DNA of 64,000 nucleotides. Origin: Oscillospiraceae bacterium. GTDB lineage: Bacteria; Bacillota; Clostridia; Oscillospirales; Oscillospiraceae. This document shows positions 13,769-22,709 of the stretch, piece by piece. The DNA is taken from positions 1 to 64,000 of the forward strand of contig SVKQ01000009.1 in assembly GCA_015068325.1 (NCBI GenBank). Reading direction: 5' to 3'. The position numbers and the translations under genes were made by a program. Positions within the stretch are counted from its first letter, which is position 1. Each line of letters starts with the position of its first letter. Under the pieces are notes generated by a model. The model had not been told where the DNA came from, ran no database searches, and saw only the letters and a program-made list of their open reading frames with translations.

Positions 13769-15358
13769 TCATCGTATGTGGAAGAAATCGGCAAACTTAT
13801 CCCCTTTTGGCAGGGAAATCAGGTCTTCCCGCCGGATGACGCCCATCGCGGGCACCAGTACCGCGTAGATAGCGACTGCCGCCAGAGCGGCCAACAGCGC
13901 CGCGGGACGTGCCGACATGACCCTGCCCAGCAGACCGAAAACGGCCCGCGCGCCTGCCGCCATGACCAGCGAGGCCAGGAGGGGACGGGCAAATACGGAG
14001 ACATAGCCGGGCCGCTCCGCTACCACCCGTGCTACGGCGAACAGGTTCAACGCGGCGATGACGGCGTAGCACAGCAGCGTACTGTAGGCCGCACCCCGGA
14101 TGCCGATGGCCGGATCGCCCACCAGCAGATAGTTGGAGAGAATCTTCACCAGCCCGCCGAAGAGCAGCGTCCACAGGGGGATCCGCTCCCGGCCGTGGGA
14201 CTGCAGGATGCCGCCGGTCAGCGTCATCAGGCAGACGAAGATGCTGGCGATGCCCAGTACGGTCAGGTGGCTTGCGGCGGCCGCGGCGGTTTGGGGGATC
14301 TCGGGGTACAGCAGATCGAGGATGGGCCGGGCCAGCGCCGACAGGCCGATGCCCAGCGGCAGCGCCAGCAGCGCGGTAAAGCGAAAGGCCGCAGAGGTGT
14401 GACGCCGGGCGGCGGACAGATCGTTCCGGGCCCGGGCTGCGCTGATGGCGGGGATCAGACTGATGGTCATGGGGGAGATGAGGGAGGCCGGCAGCGTGAA
14501 GAGGTTGACACCGTATGTATACTCGCCATACAGAGCAGCGGCGGCCGCCTGGGAGAAACCCAGGCTCCGCTGCAGCGTGCCCAGGACGAGAGAGGTGTCC
14601 AGCAGTGTGATGATACTCATGCCGCAGGCACCGGCAGTGATGGGAATGCCGATGCGCAGCAGCCGGCGCAGGATGGAACGGCGGCTCTCCGGTATGTCCC
14701 GGGAGGGCCGGCGGCCCTGGTGGGTCAGCAGATACAGCGCCAGAGCCAGAAAGGCCAGCGCCGTGGCGACTGTAACGCCGCCGATGGCGCCGGCGGCGGC
14801 GATATGGCGGGGCAGGCCCCGGCGCAGCAGCCACCAGGCCAGCAGATAGCCGATGACCGCCTTGGACAGGGATTCGACCAGCTCACTGGCGGCGGTGGGC
14901 CGCATGTTGCCCTGCCCCTGCGTATAGCCGCGGATGGGGGCCATCAGACACACGAAGAATACGGCCGGCGCCAGCACCTGTACCGCCGTGTGGGCCGGCG
15001 CATCGTGGAGCAGGTCGCTCAGCGGAGCAGACAGCAGATACATGCCGGCGCTGCAGACCGCGCCCAGGAGCAGGAACAGCCCCAACGACACGCGGAAGAT
15101 TCTCTGTTTTTGATTTTCCCGGCCCAAAGCCTCCGCCTCGGAGACCATACGGCTCATGGCCAGCGGCAGCCCGGCGGTAGACAGCGTCAGCAGCAGACGG
15201 TAGATGTTGTAGGCGGCATAGAAATGGGCCATGCCCTCGCTGTCCAGCAGGTTCCCCAGAGGGATCTTATACAGCGCGCCGATGACCTTGGTGACGGCAA
15301 TGGTGGCCGTCAGGACCATGGCGCCGCTCAAAAAGCTCTGCCGTCGTGGGTTGCCCAT
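13769..15358 (-). CDS. SpoVB-like oligosaccharide flippase (MATE/MOP superfamily)
   Basis: This 529-aa polytopic protein has about 14 membrane helices and the MOP-type N-terminus FLSGAMVLTATIAVTKVIGALYKIPLGN typical of SpoVB/MurJ-like exporters. Members flip lipid-linked saccharides across the membrane. The place in the cluster, before mazG, equals Bacillus yabM, a SpoVB homologue. It starts 19 bp after hemZ and is likely co-transcribed. A true spoVB role in cortex synthesis is plausible but not distinguishable from a vegetative flippase. Confidence 0.88.
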   Translation of the reverse strand: MGNPRRQSFLSGAMVLTATIAVTKVIGALYKIPLGNLLDSEGMAHFYAAYNIYRLLLTLSTAGLPLAMSRMVSEAEALGRENQKQRIFRVSLGLFLLLGAVCSAGMYLLSAPLSDLLHDAPAHTAVQVLAPAVFFVCLMAPIRGYTQGQGNMRPTAASELVESLSKAVIGYLLAWWLLRRGLPRHIAAAGAIGGVTVATALAFLALALYLLTHQGRRPSRDIPESRRSILRRLLRIGIPITAGACGMSIITLLDTSLVLGTLQRSLGFSQAAAAALYGEYTYGVNLFTLPASLISPMTISLIPAISAARARNDLSAARRHTSAAFRFTALLALPLGIGLSALARPILDLLYPEIPQTAAAAASHLTVLGIASIFVCLMTLTGGILQSHGRERIPLWTLLFGGLVKILSNYLLVGDPAIGIRGAAYSTLLCYAVIAALNLFAVARVVAERPGYVSVFARPLLASLVMAAGARAVFGLLGRVMSARPAALLAALAAVAIYAVLVPAMGVIRREDLISLPKGDKFADFFHIR

Positions 15359-15377
15359 GTGCGTCTCCTTTTCTGCG

Positions 15378-16856
15378 CTATCGCAGCAGCTCCTTGTGGA
15401 ACTGCCGGAAGGACTCCAGATTTTCCCGCAGCTTCTCCGGCCGGGTGATGTACTCGTTGGGATATTTGGCGTGGAACACCCGGCTGATCCGGTTGCCGGC
15501 GGGATCTACCATCTTGGTGGAGCCGCCTGCACCCAGCGACAGGATGCTGTGCAGCTCCTCCATGATATAGATATTATATAACCCCTCTGCACCGGGTATG
15601 CACCAGCCCACGTTTTCAAAGCTGCCGGACATGTATTTCTGCCGGTAGAGGTAGTAGGGCGTAAAGCCGCGGCGCCGCAGGGTGGGGTTGGCATAGTCCA
15701 GCATCTCCCCCACCGCCCGGGCCGACGGGATGGCCAGTCCCTCCAGCAGGATGCGGCTGCCCTTTTTCAGGGCCAGCGTGTGGATAGTGATGTTGTCGGC
15801 ACCGAAGGAGAGGCATCGGTCCAGCGTCCGCCGGAAGCCCTCGGGCGTGTCCTCCGGCAGTCCGGCGATGAGATCCATGTTCACGTGGGGAAAGCCCATG
15901 CCGGCAGCCAGCGCCATGGCGGCCTCCACATCCCCGGCGCTGTGGCGGCGGCCGATGGCGGCCAGCACCTTTTCCTCCAGCGACTGGGGGTTGACGCTGA
16001 TGCGGTCCGCCCCGTGGTCCAGAAGCACCTGCAGCTTATCGGCGGTGATGGTATCGGGCCGGCCCGCCTCGATGCAGTACTCCACGCAGCCGGACAGGTC
16101 GAAGGATCGGTTCAGGTGGGTCAGCAGCCGGTCCATCTGCTGCGCTGTCAGCGTGGTGGGGGTGCCGCCGCCCATGTAAAAGGATTTGATTCGCAGCCCC
16201 GTCTCCGCCACCATGCGGGCCGCATCAGTGATCTCCCGGCACAACACATCCAGATAGGGCTCGATCATGCCGAAGGAGCGCTCCACCGACTGGGACACGA
16301 AGGAACAGTAGGCGCAGCGGGTGGGGCAGAAGGGGATGCCCACATACAGGGAGATGTCCTCCGGCCGCAGATCCGCCTTGGCTCGCAGGCCCGCCTGGGC
16401 CGTCTCGATGGCCAGCCGCCGCCGCTCGGGGGAGACATAGTAGGTTTTTTCCAGAATGCGATCCACCTGCCGGGGGGAGTGTCCCTCCAGCAGAAAACGC
16501 TCGGCCAGCTTGCCGGGGCGGATACCTGTCAGCGCGCCCCAGGAGGGTGTGATGCCGGTGACGGCCCGGGCGGCCTTGAAGAAGCTCAGCTTGACGGCCT
16601 TCTGCCGCCGCCGTTCCGCCTCATATTCGTCTGTGCCAGCAGGGATGGTGACCCGGCTCATTCCCCGGGAGGATCGACCGCCCCAGGTGAGACGGGTGAC
16701 GGCGGTGGTATACACTGCGCCGGCGGTCAGCGTAACGACAGCCTCGCTGTCCTCGCCGCCGGCGTTTTCATATACGGGCCGCTCCTCCGGGAAAAAGGCC
16801 AGCAGGCTCTGCTCCACCGCGTAGCGCTGGTCGTGGCCGTGAAAGATCAGTCTCAT
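15378..16856 (-). CDS. hemZ: Coproporphyrinogen III dehydrogenase-like radical SAM enzyme HemZ
   Basis: This 492-aa HemZ-type protein has an N-terminal extension of about 165 residues. The radical-SAM core follows with CPTRCAYCSF (CxxxCxxC) and YMGGGTPTTL, and an HemN-like C-terminus with GLPEDTPEGF and YYLYRQKYMSG. The extension and the lack of adjacent heme genes are usual for clostridial HemZ, whose exact reaction is less certain than that of HemN. It follows a terminator and leads into the flippase gene. Confidence 0.9.
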   Translation of the reverse strand: MRLIFHGHDQRYAVEQSLLAFFPEERPVYENAGGEDSEAVVTLTAGAVYTTAVTRLTWGGRSSRGMSRVTIPAGTDEYEAERRRQKAVKLSFFKAARAVTGITPSWGALTGIRPGKLAERFLLEGHSPRQVDRILEKTYYVSPERRRLAIETAQAGLRAKADLRPEDISLYVGIPFCPTRCAYCSFVSQSVERSFGMIEPYLDVLCREITDAARMVAETGLRIKSFYMGGGTPTTLTAQQMDRLLTHLNRSFDLSGCVEYCIEAGRPDTITADKLQVLLDHGADRISVNPQSLEEKVLAAIGRRHSAGDVEAAMALAAGMGFPHVNMDLIAGLPEDTPEGFRRTLDRCLSFGADNITIHTLALKKGSRILLEGLAIPSARAVGEMLDYANPTLRRRGFTPYYLYRQKYMSGSFENVGWCIPGAEGLYNIYIMEELHSILSLGAGGSTKMVDPAGNRISRVFHAKYPNEYITRPEKLRENLESFRQFHKELLR

Positions 16857-16873
16857 AGCGTGCGTCCTCTGTC

Positions 16874-16901
16874 AAAAAACGGGGCCGATCGGAATCGGCC
16901 C
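16874..16901 (-). terminator. Terminator of the recJ-relA-dtd-MBL operon
   Basis: GGGCCGAT (16882-16889) pairs with ATCGGCCC (16894-16901). The A-run 16874-16879 forms the U-tract on the minus strand, seven bases past the MBL gene. Confidence 0.8.
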
Positions 16902-16908
16902 GGAAGCA

Positions 16909-17529
16909 TTATTGGCGAAGCCCCTGCTGCATGTAAGGGTTGACCCGGCGCTCATAGTCCAGGTCGGTCTGTTCCTCGTGGCCGGGATACACGTGGTAAT
17001 TGCCCTCCAGCCGGCCCAGCCGGGCCAGGGAGCGGAGGATCGCGTCATAGCTGCCGTCGGGGAAATCGGTGCGGCCGCAGGTGGCGCGGAACAACGTGTC
17101 ACCGGAGAAGATCACGTCACCCACCACAAGGCACACCGAGCCGCTGGAGTGACCCGGCGTCTCCAGCACAGAGATGGTCAGGCTGCCCAGCGTCAGCGTG
17201 TCGCCCTCGGCGTAATAGCGCTGGTTGTGCTCATCCAGCCGCGGGAACTTCAGACTGTAGCGCCCGCCGGCCTCCACCGCATCGTTCTTATGGATGTAGA
17301 CCGGCACATCCGGGTGGGTCAGCAGGATGTCCCGCACGGCGTCGCAGTGGTCGTAGTGGCCGTGGGTCAGCAGGATACACTGCAGCTGGCAGCTGGAGTC
17401 CTCGATCATCTTTTCCACCCGGGCGGGGTGTCCGCCGGGGTCGATCAGCGCGCAAACACCGACGTCCTCGTCGCACAGCAGGTAGCAATTGGTCAGAATG
17501 GGACTCACCTGAACGGTGTATATTTTCAT
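16909..17529 (-). CDS. MBL-fold metallohydrolase (glyoxalase II-like)
   Basis: This 206-aa metallo-beta-lactamase-fold hydrolase has the metal motif THGHYDHCDAV (HxHxDH), a second His in TPGHSSGS, Asp in FSGDTLF and the last His in VYPGHEEQT. All zinc ligands are present. The family includes hydroxyacylglutathione-hydrolase-like and persulfide enzymes; the substrate here is open. Start at MKIYTVQ (17529) with GGAAGGAG upstream. It is last in the stringent-response operon, after dtd. Confidence 0.9.
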   Translation of the reverse strand: MKIYTVQVSPILTNCYLLCDEDVGVCALIDPGGHPARVEKMIEDSSCQLQCILLTHGHYDHCDAVRDILLTHPDVPVYIHKNDAVEAGGRYSLKFPRLDEHNQRYYAEGDTLTLGSLTISVLETPGHSSGSVCLVVGDVIFSGDTLFRATCGRTDFPDGSYDAILRSLARLGRLEGNYHVYPGHEEQTDLDYERRVNPYMQQGLRQ

Positions 17530-17568
17530 ATGTGTCTCTCCTTCCGGGCCGCGGTCCAAACGCGCACC

Positions 17569-18015
17569 TTACAATTGGTCGGTGTCCACCACCAGCGTCA
17601 CCGGCCCGCTGTTGAGCGATTCCACCTGCATGTCGGCACCAAAGATGCCCGTCTCCACATGGAAGCCCTTGTCCCGGCACAGCTGCACGAACCGCTCATA
17701 AAGAGGAATGGCCACCTCCGGCCGCGCGGCGGCCAGATATTCCGGCCGCCGGCCCTTCCGGCAGCTGCCGTACAACGTGAACTGGGAGATCACCAGGATC
17801 TCACCGCCCACGTCGGTAAGGCTCAGATTCATCTTGTCGTTCTCATCGTCAAAGATCCGCAGGCTGGTCAGCTTGTCGGCCAGCTTGACGCACTGGGCCT
17901 CAGTATCCTGCTGTCCGACACCCAGCAGGATCAAGAAGCCGGTGCCGATCCGGCCCACCACCTGGCCGTCCACCGTTACGGAGGCGCGGCTGACGCGGGT
18001 CAGTACTGCTCGCAT
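17569..18015 (-). CDS. dtd: D-aminoacyl-tRNA deacylase
   Basis: This 148-aa Dtd removes D-amino acids wrongly loaded on tRNA. It has MRAVLTRVSRASVTVDGQ, the catalytic-loop SQFTLYGSCRKGRRP (usual SQFTLxA) and NSGPVTLVVDTDQL (usual NxGPVT). Note Gly where most Dtd proteins have Ala in the first loop. Start at 18015 with AAAAGGAG upstream. It follows relA, an arrangement common in Firmicutes. Confidence 0.95.
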   Translation of the reverse strand: MRAVLTRVSRASVTVDGQVVGRIGTGFLILLGVGQQDTEAQCVKLADKLTSLRIFDDENDKMNLSLTDVGGEILVISQFTLYGSCRKGRRPEYLAAARPEVAIPLYERFVQLCRDKGFHVETGIFGADMQVESLNSGPVTLVVDTDQL

Positions 18016-18100
18016 AGAGATTCTCCTTTTATAATAATGATAAAACACGCCGCGGATTTCGCGCCGCACATGGCACGAAACAGTTTCGCTGTGAAACCTG

Positions 18101-20299
18101 TTATCCCGCCGGACGGGAGACCTTCATCACGCCGGAGATCTGATCCAGCCGGCGCATGACGGTCCGCAGCTGCCCGGCATCGGTGACGCTCACATTCATG
18201 GTGACCAATACGGAGCCGTCGGGGGTGACGCGGGCGTTAAGCCCCCGGAACTGGGTTTTGGTAGAGGAGATCACCGTAGAGATGTCCACCATCAGATCGG
18301 GGCGGTCCTTGGCGATGACCTCCAGCGTGGTTTGGTAGAAGGGGTTGGTCTTGTCGGCCCAGGACACCTTGATCCAGCGTCCGGCCTCCTCTGGCCTCCT
18401 CCGCTCCGGCGCGGCGTTGGGACAGTCGGTGCGGTGCACGGACACGCCGTAGCCCCGGGTGATGAAGCCCACGATATCGTCGCCGGGCACGGGGGTGCAG
18501 CACTTGGAGAACTTGACCAGACAGTTGCTGAGTCCTTCCACGATGATGCCCTGCTCCCCGTGGGCGCGGCGGGGCTCCGCGGCCGGTTTGGGTTGCTGCT
18601 CTGTCGGCTGCTCCGCCGCGGCGCCCTGGTGCTGGCGGATGATCTGGTTGATCTCCTCACGCAGGCGGCCCACCACCTTCAGCGCAGTGACACCGCCATA
18701 GCCGATGGCGGCGTACAGATCATCCAGTGTGTTGTAGCTGAGCTTTTTCAGCACTTGGGGCAGGGTATCCTCGTTGGTCAGTTCCTTGGGAGAGACGCCG
18801 CAGCGCTTGACCTCGGCCTCAAAGGAGGCCCGGCCGTTGACGATGTTCTCGTCCCGCCGCTCCCGCTTGAACCACTGGCGGATCTTGCTGCGGGCGTTGC
18901 TGGAGCGGGCAATCTTTATCCAGTCGCGGCTGGGGCCGTGGGCGCTCTGGGAGGTCTCCACCTCCACCACGTCGCCGTTCTTCAGCTTGTAGTCGAACTG
19001 CACGATGCGGCCGTTGACCTTGGCGGCCACCATGTGGTTGCCCACGGCCGAGTGGATGGTGTAGGCGAAGTCGATGGGGGTGGCGCCGGCGGGCAGATTG
19101 ATGACGTCGCCCAGCGGCGTGAACACGAACACCTCATCGGCGAACATGTCCACCTTCAGCGAATGGATGAAGTCCTCGGCGTCGGCGCCCTCCTGGTTCT
19201 CCAGCAGGCGCCGCACCCACTCGTAGTTCTTCTCGTCGCCGGCGCCCTGGCCGCCCTGCTTGTACTTCCAGTGGGCGGCGACGCCGTATTCGGCCACCTC
19301 GTGCATCTCCCTGGTGCGGATCTGCACCTCGAAGGGGATGCCGCCCGCTCCCACCACGGTGGTGTGCAGACTCTGGTACATATTGGGCTTGGGAGTGCCG
19401 ATATAGTCCTTGAACCGCCCCAGCACGGGGTGATACAGGTCGTGGATGATGCCCAGCACGTTGTAGCAGTCCGCCAGCGTGTCCACGATGACCCGGAAGG
19501 CGATCAGGTCGAACACGTCGTTGATCCGCTTGTTCTGGGCATACATCTTGCGGTAGATGCTGTAAGGGTGCTTCAGCCGCCCGTAGACGATGCCGTCCAC
19601 ACCGGCCTCCTGCAGCCGGTCGGAGATTTGCTCCTGTACACCGGCCATAAAGCCCTCATACTCGGCGGCCTTCTCTTCCAGCACCTCCGTGATCTCCCGG
19701 TAGCCCACCGGATCCAGGTATTTCAGGCTCAGGTCCTCCAACTCCCACTTCATCTTCTGCATGCCCAGCCGGTGGGCGATGGGCGCGTAGATCTCCATGG
19801 TTTCAAAGGACTTTTGCTTTTGCTTCTCCGGCGTCTGATACTCCATGGTGCGCATATTGTGCAGCCGGTCGGAGATTTTGACCAGGATGACCCGGATGTC
19901 CTTGGCCATGGCCATGAGCATCTTGCGCAGATTTTCCATCTGCTCCTCTTCCTTGGAGGTGTACTGCACACGAGTCAGCTTGCTGACACCTTCCACCAGG
20001 TCGGCGATGGTAGGGGAGAACAGCCGGGCGATGTCGGCGTGGGTGGCGGCGGTGTCTTCGATCGTGTCGTGGAGCAGCGCCGCGATGATGGACTCACTGT
20101 CCAAATGCAGCTCCTCCGCCACAATCTGAGCCACCGCCAGCGGGTGGGTGACGAAGGGAGAGCCGTCCTTGCGGAACTGCCCCTCATGAGCGGACACGGC
20201 AAAGTCAAAGGCAGCGTGGATCTGCTCAAAGTTGGCAGCGGGGTTATAGGCCCGGATGGTGTCCTCCAGATGCTGATATTGCTCCTGCAGCGTCGTCAT
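18101..20299 (-). CDS. relA: Bifunctional (p)ppGpp synthetase/hydrolase RelA/SpoT (Rel)
   Basis: This 732-aa long Rel is the alarmone switch. The HD hydrolase region (about 30-180) has FVTHPLAVA and ALLHDTIEDT. The synthetase region (about 235-350) has YGRLKHPYSIYRKM and TPKPNMYQSLHTTV. TGS (about 385-450: VFVFTPLGDVINLPAGATPIDFAY), a zinc-finger-like CCTPVPGDDI segment and a C-terminal ACT domain follow. Intact HD suggests both activities. Start at MTTLQEQ (20299) overlaps the recJ stop as ATGA, giving translational coupling. Confidence 0.96.
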   Translation of the reverse strand: MTTLQEQYQHLEDTIRAYNPAANFEQIHAAFDFAVSAHEGQFRKDGSPFVTHPLAVAQIVAEELHLDSESIIAALLHDTIEDTAATHADIARLFSPTIADLVEGVSKLTRVQYTSKEEEQMENLRKMLMAMAKDIRVILVKISDRLHNMRTMEYQTPEKQKQKSFETMEIYAPIAHRLGMQKMKWELEDLSLKYLDPVGYREITEVLEEKAAEYEGFMAGVQEQISDRLQEAGVDGIVYGRLKHPYSIYRKMYAQNKRINDVFDLIAFRVIVDTLADCYNVLGIIHDLYHPVLGRFKDYIGTPKPNMYQSLHTTVVGAGGIPFEVQIRTREMHEVAEYGVAAHWKYKQGGQGAGDEKNYEWVRRLLENQEGADAEDFIHSLKVDMFADEVFVFTPLGDVINLPAGATPIDFAYTIHSAVGNHMVAAKVNGRIVQFDYKLKNGDVVEVETSQSAHGPSRDWIKIARSSNARSKIRQWFKRERRDENIVNGRASFEAEVKRCGVSPKELTNEDTLPQVLKKLSYNTLDDLYAAIGYGGVTALKVVGRLREEINQIIRQHQGAAAEQPTEQQPKPAAEPRRAHGEQGIIVEGLSNCLVKFSKCCTPVPGDDIVGFITRGYGVSVHRTDCPNAAPERRRPEEAGRWIKVSWADKTNPFYQTTLEVIAKDRPDLMVDISTVISSTKTQFRGLNARVTPDGSVLVTMNVSVTDAGQLRTVMRRLDQISGVMKVSRPAG

Positions 20300-22404
20300 G
20301 CCAGACCACCTCCCCGTTGTGGTTTTTCCAGAATATCGCGGAGCCGCAGCAGATAAGATGAGCTTTCCAGATCCACCTTCCGGCCGCCGTCTGTCAGCAG
20401 CAGATGTACCTGATCGCCTGCGCGGCGGCACGACAGAAGGCCCCGCTCAGCGAAGATCTCCAGGCAGAAAGCGGCCCGCAGGAATGGATCGACACCGCCC
20501 AGCGCCGCGGACAGCGTCCGCAGCAGGGGCAGGTAATCCGCTGTCAGACCCTCGATTGGCACGATGTGCTGCAGCAGTCGCCAACTGCGCACGAACTGCT
20601 CACGGCTGGGCATCAGACGCTGCGCCTCCTTTGGCTGTACCGGCTCGCCCGTCAGGCAGTGATGCAGCAACTGCAGCGCTTCGTCCTCCCGACCGCTGGC
20701 GGCCAGTGAGGGGCGCAGATCCACCAGCTGCAGCTGGATGGAGCGGATGCCCCGGAACTCGTTGACCTGCAGGTAGAAGGCGGCGTCCACCCGGCTGCCT
20801 ACTGCGCAGCCACAGCTGTCGGCAGTGGCGGAGAAAAAGATGCCGTCAAACTGGGCGCTGCCTTTGGTGAGCCGCAGTTTCAGGTGGCGGTTCTGTCCCA
20901 CATTTTGCGCCCGCTCCAGCGTGGCGCCGGTCAGGCAGAAGACGGGCCGCACATTGCCGGAGCCATAGGGCTCCAGCGCGTCCAGGGCATCTACCTCTTC
21001 CAGCGTGACACGGCTAGGCTGGGTGAGGACCACGTCCACATCCAGACTGGACACAGGCGCCTGCCCGCCCCGGAATTCCCGGGCGACCTGATTGATGCGT
21101 CGGCGGAAGGCGGGGATCTTGTCCGCCTCGATGGTGAAGCCGGCGGCCAGCTCGTGCCCGCCGAAGCCCAGCAGCAGGTCGGAGCAGGCCTCCAGCGCAG
21201 CAAACAGATTGAAGCCGCCCCAACTGCGGCAGGAGCCTTTGCCCACCTCGCCGTTGAGGTGGATCATGAAGCTGGGGCAGGAAAATTTTTCGCTCAAGCG
21301 CGAGGCCACGATGCCCACCACGCCCTGGTGCCAGGTGCCGTCGGCCAGCACCAGTGCGCTGCGCTCGTTCGCCGGCAGGGTGTCGATCATCTCCAGCGCC
21401 TGGGAGTAGATCTCCTGCTCCACGCTCTGGCGCTCCCGGTTCAGAGCACACAGCTCCCGGGACAGGATCTCGGCCCGGGCGGGCTCGTCGCACAGCAGCA
21501 GCGCGGCGGCCATATCCGCAGCACCCATGCGCCCTGCGGCGTTGATCCGCGGCGCCAGCACGAAGCCGATCTGCACCGAGGTGACGGCCTTATCGGCCAG
21601 ACCGGCCTCCCGCAACAGGGCGTGGAGGCCGATGAAGTCGGAGTGGTCGATGGTGGCCAGCCCCCGGGACACGATGGCCCGGTTTTCGTCGGACATCTGC
21701 ATCACGTCGGCAATGGTGCCAATAGCAGCCAGCGTGCAGTAGCGGGAGAAGAGAGCCTCCTCCCGGTCCGGTCCGCCCAGCGCCAGCACCAGCTTCAGCG
21801 CCACGCCGCAGCCGGCCAGATGCTTGAAGGGATAGGCGCAGTCGATCCGGTGGGGGTCCACCACGGCGGCGGCGTCCGGCAGCGTTTCCTTGCACTCATG
21901 GTGATCGGTGACAACGGTATCTATGCCCAGCGAAGCGGCATAGGCCACCTCCTCCACACCAGTGATGCCGCAGTCCACTGTGACCATCAGGCTCACGCCT
22001 TGCTCCCGCAGGGAGCGGATGGCATCGGCGTTGAGACCGTAGCCGTCCTCAACACGGCGGGGGATATAGTACACCACGTCGGCACCGTGTCGCTTGAGAT
22101 AGTCCACCAGGATCACCGTGGCGGTGATACCGTCCACATCGTAGTCGCCGTATACGGCGATGCGCTCCCCATCGGCTATGGCCCGGCTGATCCGAGCCAC
22201 GGCCCGATCCATATCGGCCATCAACAGAGGGGAGTGGCTGAGCTGATGCTCGCACAGCAAAAAATCGGCGGCCCTCTCCACGGTGTCGATGCCGCGGGAG
22301 GCCAGTACGCAGGACACCAGGTAGGGATAACCTGCTTCGGTCAGGCACTGTATCGTGCTCTCCGGCACGGGGTGTGTAGTCCACTGTCGGAATTTCACGT
22401 ACAT
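20296..22404 (-). CDS. recJ: Single-stranded-DNA-specific exonuclease RecJ
   Basis: This is a 702-aa 5'-3' ssDNA exonuclease of the DHH phosphoesterase family. Metal-binding motifs are VYGDYDVDGITAT, VTVDCGITG and VVTDHHE. The DHHA1 part has GFGGHELAAGF, and an OB-like C-terminal domain follows. It works in recombination and mismatch repair. Start at MYVKFRQW (22404), with GGGGAGG five bases upstream. It is first in the recJ-relA-dtd-MBL operon, driven by the promoter at 22453-22481. Confidence 0.95.
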   Translation of the reverse strand: MYVKFRQWTTHPVPESTIQCLTEAGYPYLVSCVLASRGIDTVERAADFLLCEHQLSHSPLLMADMDRAVARISRAIADGERIAVYGDYDVDGITATVILVDYLKRHGADVVYYIPRRVEDGYGLNADAIRSLREQGVSLMVTVDCGITGVEEVAYAASLGIDTVVTDHHECKETLPDAAAVVDPHRIDCAYPFKHLAGCGVALKLVLALGGPDREEALFSRYCTLAAIGTIADVMQMSDENRAIVSRGLATIDHSDFIGLHALLREAGLADKAVTSVQIGFVLAPRINAAGRMGAADMAAALLLCDEPARAEILSRELCALNRERQSVEQEIYSQALEMIDTLPANERSALVLADGTWHQGVVGIVASRLSEKFSCPSFMIHLNGEVGKGSCRSWGGFNLFAALEACSDLLLGFGGHELAAGFTIEADKIPAFRRRINQVAREFRGGQAPVSSLDVDVVLTQPSRVTLEEVDALDALEPYGSGNVRPVFCLTGATLERAQNVGQNRHLKLRLTKGSAQFDGIFFSATADSCGCAVGSRVDAAFYLQVNEFRGIRSIQLQLVDLRPSLAASGREDEALQLLHHCLTGEPVQPKEAQRLMPSREQFVRSWRLLQHIVPIEGLTADYLPLLRTLSAALGGVDPFLRAAFCLEIFAERGLLSCRRAGDQVHLLLTDGGRKVDLESSSYLLRLRDILEKPQRGGGLA

Positions 22405-22452
22405 TCGCCTCCCCTCTGCAGACACTGTCCCAAAATATACTGATAATATTTT

Positions 22453-22481
22453 ATTATATCACAGAGGATCCCATGCGTAAA
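22453..22481 (-). promoter_or_regulatory. Promoter of recJ-relA operon
   Basis: The minus strand has TTTACG (22481-22476), a 17-bp spacer and TATAAT (22458-22453), 49 bases before the recJ start. The rest of the 305-bp gap 22405-22709 holds only weak inverted repeats and the atoE hairpin. Confidence 0.7.
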
Positions 22482-22661
22482 GCGGGAACGATCAAAAATT
22501 GTGATGCCGGTACTGCACAGCCACTGGAAGCGGCGCCGGAAATTACCATTGCGCCGCCGGGACGCGGCAGATATGATAGAGGTGACCGCCGCGCAGCAGA
22601 AAGAGCGATGCGCGCCCCGTTCCAGTCAAGAGCGGGGCTCATCTGCACCGGCGAACAAGAG

Positions 22662-22689
22662 CGGGGAGCGGCACGTGCCGCTCCCCGCA
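22662..22689 (-). terminator. Loop-less palindrome after atoE
   Basis: GCGGGGAGCGGCAC (22662-22675) is followed immediately by its perfect complement to 22689. Only CTCTTGTT follows on the minus strand, so termination strength is uncertain. Confidence 0.5.
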
Positions 22690-22709
22690 GGAAGGTTTGC
22701 GTATGGAAA

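Noticed and set aside
18332-20356. 674-aa plus-strand open frame opposite relA
   Set aside because: Antisense to an unambiguous relA gene, with no start context.
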